Shown here one piece after another: positions 11,324 through 14,171 of a stretch of DNA of 14,171 nt. The DNA comes from an uncultured Treponema sp. (GTDB taxonomy: Bacteria; Spirochaetota; Spirochaetia; Treponematales; Treponemataceae). Where the stretch lies: assembly GCA_937923945.1 (NCBI GenBank), contig CALDWC010000113.1, positions 1 through 14,171 on the forward strand, written 5' to 3'. Position 1 is the first letter of the stretch. Each line of letters begins with the position of its first letter. The notes below the pieces were generated by a model, which was given only the letters and a program-made list of their open reading frames with translations, searched no databases and was not told the DNA's origin. A program made the translations under genes and the position numbers.

Positions 11324-12922
11324 TCAAGAGCCTTGGTTCATCGAATTGAGAAACATTTGATTATTTTTTGTTTTACGCATATTTTTAATCAAAAATTCAA
11401 TGATTTCCGCATCATCAAGCGGGTTAATAAACTTGCGCAGCACCCACATTTTTTGCAATTCTTCTTCATTGAGCAAAAGTTCTTCTTTTCGGGTACCCGA
11501 CTTTTTGATATTGATTGCAGGGTACAAACGACGATCGGAAAGTTTTCTGTCCAAAATCACTTCCATGTTGCCCGTTCCCTTAAATTCTTCAAAAATAACT
11601 TCGTCCATTTTGCTTCCGGTTTCAATCAGCGCCGTTGCAATAATCGTTAAACTGCCGCCTTCTTCGATGTTGCGAGCCGCACCAAAAAAGCGCTTCGGCT
11701 TATGCAGCGCATTCGAATCAACACCGCCCGACAGCACTTTTCCTGACGTCGGCATTGTTTGGTTATACGCCCGCGCCAACCGAGTAATCGAGTCAAGCAA
11801 AATCACAACATCGCGCTTGTGCTCAACGAGGCGCTTCGCTTTTTCAATAACCATTTCGGCAACCTGCACGTGGCGCGTCGCCTGCTCATCAAAGGTTGAA
11901 GAAATCACTTCCGCCTGAACGGTTCGCTCCATATCGGTTACTTCTTCCGGACGCTCATCAATCAAAAGCACAATCATATACACTTCGGGATGATTTTCCG
12001 TAATTGCGTTTGCAATTTTTTGCAACAGGATTGTTTTACCGGTTCGAGGAGGCGCGACAATCAAACCGCGCTGCCCCTTACCGATGGGAGAAAAAAGGTT
12101 CATCATGCGAGTAGAAATTTCTTCACCGGTTGTTTCAAGATTTAATTTTTCGCGCGGATAAAGCGGCGTGAGATTATCAAACGAAATGCGGAGCTGTGCT
12201 TGTTTCGGATCTTCAAAGTTGACACTTTCAACCCGCAAAAGGGCAAAAAACTTTTCCCCGTCTTTCGGTGAACGAATCTGCCCGTACACCGTATCACCGG
12301 TTTTCAAAGTAAAAAGGCGGATTTGACTCGGCGATACATAAATATCATTCGTTCCCGGTAAATAATTATTTTGCGGTGAACGCAAAAAGCCGAAACCGTC
12401 CTGCAAAACTTCAAGCGTTCCATACGCGAAAACCAAACCGCCCTGATTCGCATGTGTTTTCAAAATAAACAAAATTACTTCTTGTTTTTTCATCAGCAAA
12501 AGGTCTTCATTATTGATGCCGTAACTCAAAGCAAGGTCGCGCAAATTGTTCATACGCATTTTGGTTAAATCATTGATGAGGATTTGCTGACCACTCATCG
12601 GGAGGTTTTCCGTATTCGGAACTTCTGCAGGAGGCTCATCCGCAACAGCTAATTCCGGCGCCGGCTTTCGTGTACGTGGTTTCGTTGTAACCGTTTTTGT
12701 GCGGGTAATCCGCGGTTTCACCGGCTTTTCCGTAATCGCGCCATTCGATATTTCATCTTCCGATACGGCAACAGCCTTTACGGTCCGTACCGTACGAGTA
12801 ACTCGCGGTTTTTTAACTACTACTTTTCTTTTCGGCTTTTCAGTTTCAACCGTTTCCGCTGTCCCGTCAAAATCAAGCTCAGCACTTTCCGTATCAAAAT
12901 CTAATTCATTTTCATTATCCAT
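11324..12922 (-). CDS. rho: transcription termination factor Rho
   Basis: Rho is the hexameric RNA-dependent ATPase that ends transcription. Using the longer start for numbering, the RNA-binding Rho_N/cold-shock part spans about 115-240 with RNP1 DGFGFLR at 179-185. The ATPase core carries Walker A PPRTGKT (295-301), catalytic E327 in IDERPEEV, Walker B VVILLD (376-381) and the loops SGKVLSGGVDSNAL (397-410) and EEFKGTGNME (449-458). About 110 extra N-terminal residues are present compared with the 419-residue E. coli protein. They start very acidic and turn into Lys/Arg/Thr-rich repeats (KPRVTRT, KPRITRT). GGAGAA 6 nt before the ATG at 12922 decides the start; the ATG at 12934 lacks a good site and contains this GGAG itself. 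rpmE follows after 49 bp. Confidence 0.96.
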   Translation of the reverse strand: MDNENELDFDTESAELDFDGTAETVETEKPKRKVVVKKPRVTRTVRTVKAVAVSEDEISNGAITEKPVKPRITRTKTVTTKPRTRKPAPELAVADEPPAEVPNTENLPMSGQQILINDLTKMRMNNLRDLALSYGINNEDLLLMKKQEVILFILKTHANQGGLVFAYGTLEVLQDGFGFLRSPQNNYLPGTNDIYVSPSQIRLFTLKTGDTVYGQIRSPKDGEKFFALLRVESVNFEDPKQAQLRISFDNLTPLYPREKLNLETTGEEISTRMMNLFSPIGKGQRGLIVAPPRTGKTILLQKIANAITENHPEVYMIVLLIDERPEEVTDMERTVQAEVISSTFDEQATRHVQVAEMVIEKAKRLVEHKRDVVILLDSITRLARAYNQTMPTSGKVLSGGVDSNALHKPKRFFGAARNIEEGGSLTIIATALIETGSKMDEVIFEEFKGTGNMEVILDRKLSDRRLYPAINIKKSGTRKEELLLNEEELQKMWVLRKFINPLDDAEIIEFLIKNMRKTKNNQMFLNSMNQGS

Positions 12923-13028
12923 ATAATTCTCCATGACTCGGATTGTATTTTTATTAAGTTTAAATAAACCCGCCCCATCAAAATATGATGCAGGACCGTT
13001 TCATAAAAAACTTAAAAAATTTTTATCA

Positions 13029-13538
13029 TTAAAAGTTTTTTTCTAAAATTTGTAAAATACGCGAAATTACATGTTCCGCCGTTTTTTCCCGTATTTCATT
13101 TCGTTCACCGCTAAAACGGCAAGTTTCGCTTTCCGTATACACCACGCGCTCACAGAAAAAGCGTGAAACGGCGCAACAAACCGTTCCAACCGGCTGTGTT
13201 TCCGTCCCACCTGCCGGTCCCGCAATACCGGTTACCGCTGCGGCAATGACGTTTTCACTTCCGGAAATTTCAGCACCGCGAAACAAGGCTCCCGCCGCCA
13301 TCGCTTTTGCAACGTCTTCGCTCACTACGCCACAGCGTTCAATAAGGTCACGTCCGACCGAAAGCAATTCGGTTTTTGCCTGCGGCGTATATACCACAAA
13401 GCCCGCCAAAAGCACATCGGAAGCTCCGGGAATTTCCGCAAAACTGCTCGCAATTAAACCCGCCGTGAGCGATTCCGCCGTAACCACAAAAACGCCCTTT
13501 TTCCGAGCCAGGGCGATGGTTTTTTCAACGTTACGCAT
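13029..13538 (-). CDS. pncC: CinA C-terminal domain protein, nicotinamide-nucleotide amidohydrolase PncC
   Basis: The 169-residue protein is a stand-alone CinA C-terminal (PncC) domain of normal length. The enzyme converts nicotinamide mononucleotide to nicotinate mononucleotide and ammonia in pyridine nucleotide salvage. Signatures are VTAESLTAGLIAS (19-31; usual form TAESCTGGLIA), AGFVVYTPQAK (45-55), GVVSEDVAKAMAAGA (70-84) and AVTGIAGPAGGTETQPVGTV (about 104-123). The Cys-Thr-Gly to Leu-Thr-Ala change in the first motif is unusual, but the serine is kept. The ATG at 13538 lies 6 bp after the bactofilin stop with only a weak GGGA upstream, so translation is probably coupled. The N-terminal MoCF part of full CinA is absent, so the competence/damage name does not apply. 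Confidence 0.9.
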   Translation of the reverse strand: MRNVEKTIALARKKGVFVVTAESLTAGLIASSFAEIPGASDVLLAGFVVYTPQAKTELLSVGRDLIERCGVVSEDVAKAMAAGALFRGAEISGSENVIAAAVTGIAGPAGGTETQPVGTVCCAVSRFFCERVVYTESETCRFSGERNEIREKTAEHVISRILQILEKNF

Positions 13539-13544
13539 ACAAAA

Positions 13545-13952
13545 TTATCGTCCCAACTGCGCTTTGAGGTCTGCCGAACTCAATGAAAAAAAATCTCCGT
13601 CAACCGAAATATTATCCCGCAGCATTTTTACATTTCCTTCAAAATCGACCGCATCGGCTATTTTTAACTTTGACGCAGCAATATTTCCGGTCATTTTACA
13701 CCCGTTTGCTAATTCCACATCATCAACGGCGTTTACATTACCGGTTAATTCACCTTTAACCAAAACAGAATGCACTCGCACAAAATCGGTTTCACATCGT
13801 GCAGTTTTTTCTACCGTTAAATTACCCAAACCGTCAATCGATCCGGAAAATTTTCCTTCGATTACCAAACTATCGGAAAATTTTAAATGTCCCGACAAAA
13901 CAGTTCCTTTTCCTAAAACCGTTACGTTTTTATCCCGTTTATTTTTAGCCAT
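13545..13952 (-). CDS. bactofilin (polymer-forming cytoskeletal protein, DUF583)
   Basis: The 135-residue protein starts MAKNKRDKNVTVLGKGTVLS and then shows the short repeating beta-helix turns of bactofilins. Examples are LVIEGKFSGSIDG, LVKGELTGNVNAVDDVEL, KMTGNIAASKLKI and FEGNVKMLRDNISVDG, about six turns between residues 20 and 120. Bactofilins polymerise without nucleotide and in spirochaetes and other bacteria serve cell shape or envelope organisation; the partner here is not known. GAAGGA 7 nt before the ATG at 13952 sets the start. An in-frame ATG at 13991 would add 13 residues encoded inside repeat copy 4 and is rejected. pncC follows after 6 bp, forming a two-gene unit. The upstream promoter must lie in or beyond the repeat. 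Confidence 0.9.
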   Translation of the reverse strand: MAKNKRDKNVTVLGKGTVLSGHLKFSDSLVIEGKFSGSIDGLGNLTVEKTARCETDFVRVHSVLVKGELTGNVNAVDDVELANGCKMTGNIAASKLKIADAVDFEGNVKMLRDNISVDGDFFSLSSADLKAQLGR

Positions 13953-13968
13953 ATATTTTTCCTTCAAA

Positions 13969-14144
13969 GAATCACTAATTAATTCAATCAAAAATTAAGG
14001 TCGTCTTTCAAAAACTGATTCGCACATTTTGCAAAGCAAATTGTTAAAGAAAACTTCCTCGCAGAAAACGAACTGAAAGTTCGTATGTTTTTAAAGGACT
14101 ACCTTTCAGCGTCCATCTTTAAAATCGTTGTTTCGCAAATGTTC
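13969..14144 (+). repeat. dispersed repeat, copy 4 (longest, about 175 bp)
   Basis: The left end AATCACTAATTAATTCAATC and GTCTTTCAAAAACTGATTC match the other copies. The right end CTTTCAGCGTCCATCTTTAA and TTGTTTCGCAAATGTTC (14128-14144) match copies 1 and 2. The interior of about 90 bp holds CGAACT-GAA-AGTTCG but no reading frame of note. It begins 17 bp upstream of the bactofilin start codon. Confidence 0.7.
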
Positions 14145-14165
14145 AGAGCCACTTATGCTGAACAT
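14139..14165. repeat. hairpin adjoining repeat copy 4
   Basis: ATGTTCAG (14139-14146) and CTGAACAT (14158-14165) form a perfect 8-bp stem with an 11-nt loop. A GTTC-led stem region in the same place also follows copy 2, but with different sequence. No poly-U follows, and no gene can be called between here and the window end. Confidence 0.5.
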
Positions 14166-14171
14166 TGAGAA

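Noticed and set aside
12958..12996. Attenuator or riboswitch in the rho leader
   Set aside because: Only small AT-rich palindromes (GTTTA-TT-TAAAC and CATCA-TATTT-TGATG) are present, without a terminator-like stem plus U-run or a known aptamer core.
13246..13998. 250-codon plus-strand frame
   Set aside because: It is antisense to the clear pncC and bactofilin genes, and its Ser/Pro/Thr-rich composition is typical of a reverse-strand artefact.

Overview
The window looks like a chromosomal segment of a spirochaete, most probably a Treponema. The evidence is a moderate-to-low GC content, a rho-rpmE pair, a bactofilin-PncC (CinA C-terminal) pair and a stand-alone RlmK-type methyltransferase. The genus call rests on protein character and was not checked by any search. 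No rRNA, tRNA, CRISPR array, integrase or transposase is visible.

Layout. Positions 1-234 hold a dispersed repeat (copy 1) and a promoter placed so that glgX (235-2364, +) may be transcribed without a leader. Convergent to glgX is a minus-strand group: a HAD phosphatase of the phosphoglycolate phosphatase type, whose last 19 codons are cut off by an in-frame TAA, and two TPM-domain membrane proteins. No LemA gene accompanies them here. From about 4589 to 9795 lies an accessory block bounded by two same-orientation copies of the repeat. It contains an AlbA_2/HATPase/HTH regulator overlapping a NUDIX hydrolase, a polytopic membrane protein resembling the CruF/DUF422 carotenoid family, a GNAT acetyltransferase and a two-helix membrane protein resembling YcxB. 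It also holds several 5' gene stubs with good Shine-Dalgarno sites, and one small membrane-protein reading frame split at a U UUU UUA slippery heptamer. Three transcription units in this block share almost the same promoter-leader sequence.

Beyond the block is a core stretch on the minus strand. In transcription order it runs bactofilin and pncC/cinA-C, then rho and rpmE ending in a clear intrinsic terminator, then the RlmK-like rRNA methyltransferase. A fourth, longer copy of the repeat lies just upstream of the bactofilin gene and runs to the window end.

How the parts fit. GlgX debranches glycogen. Rho and L31 serve transcription termination and translation, and the RlmK-like protein probably methylates 23S rRNA. 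Bactofilin builds cell-envelope-associated filaments, and PncC salvages nicotinamide mononucleotide. The accessory block looks like a site of repeated gene gain and erosion: incoming units carry a common promoter, and older ones survive only as their first 15-20 codons. The less ordinary items are the split reading frame with its in-phase slippery heptamer, the 12-bp tandem repeat in the AlbA_2 protein, the duplicated promoter cassettes, the nonsense-truncated HAD gene and the repeat family with inverted ends.
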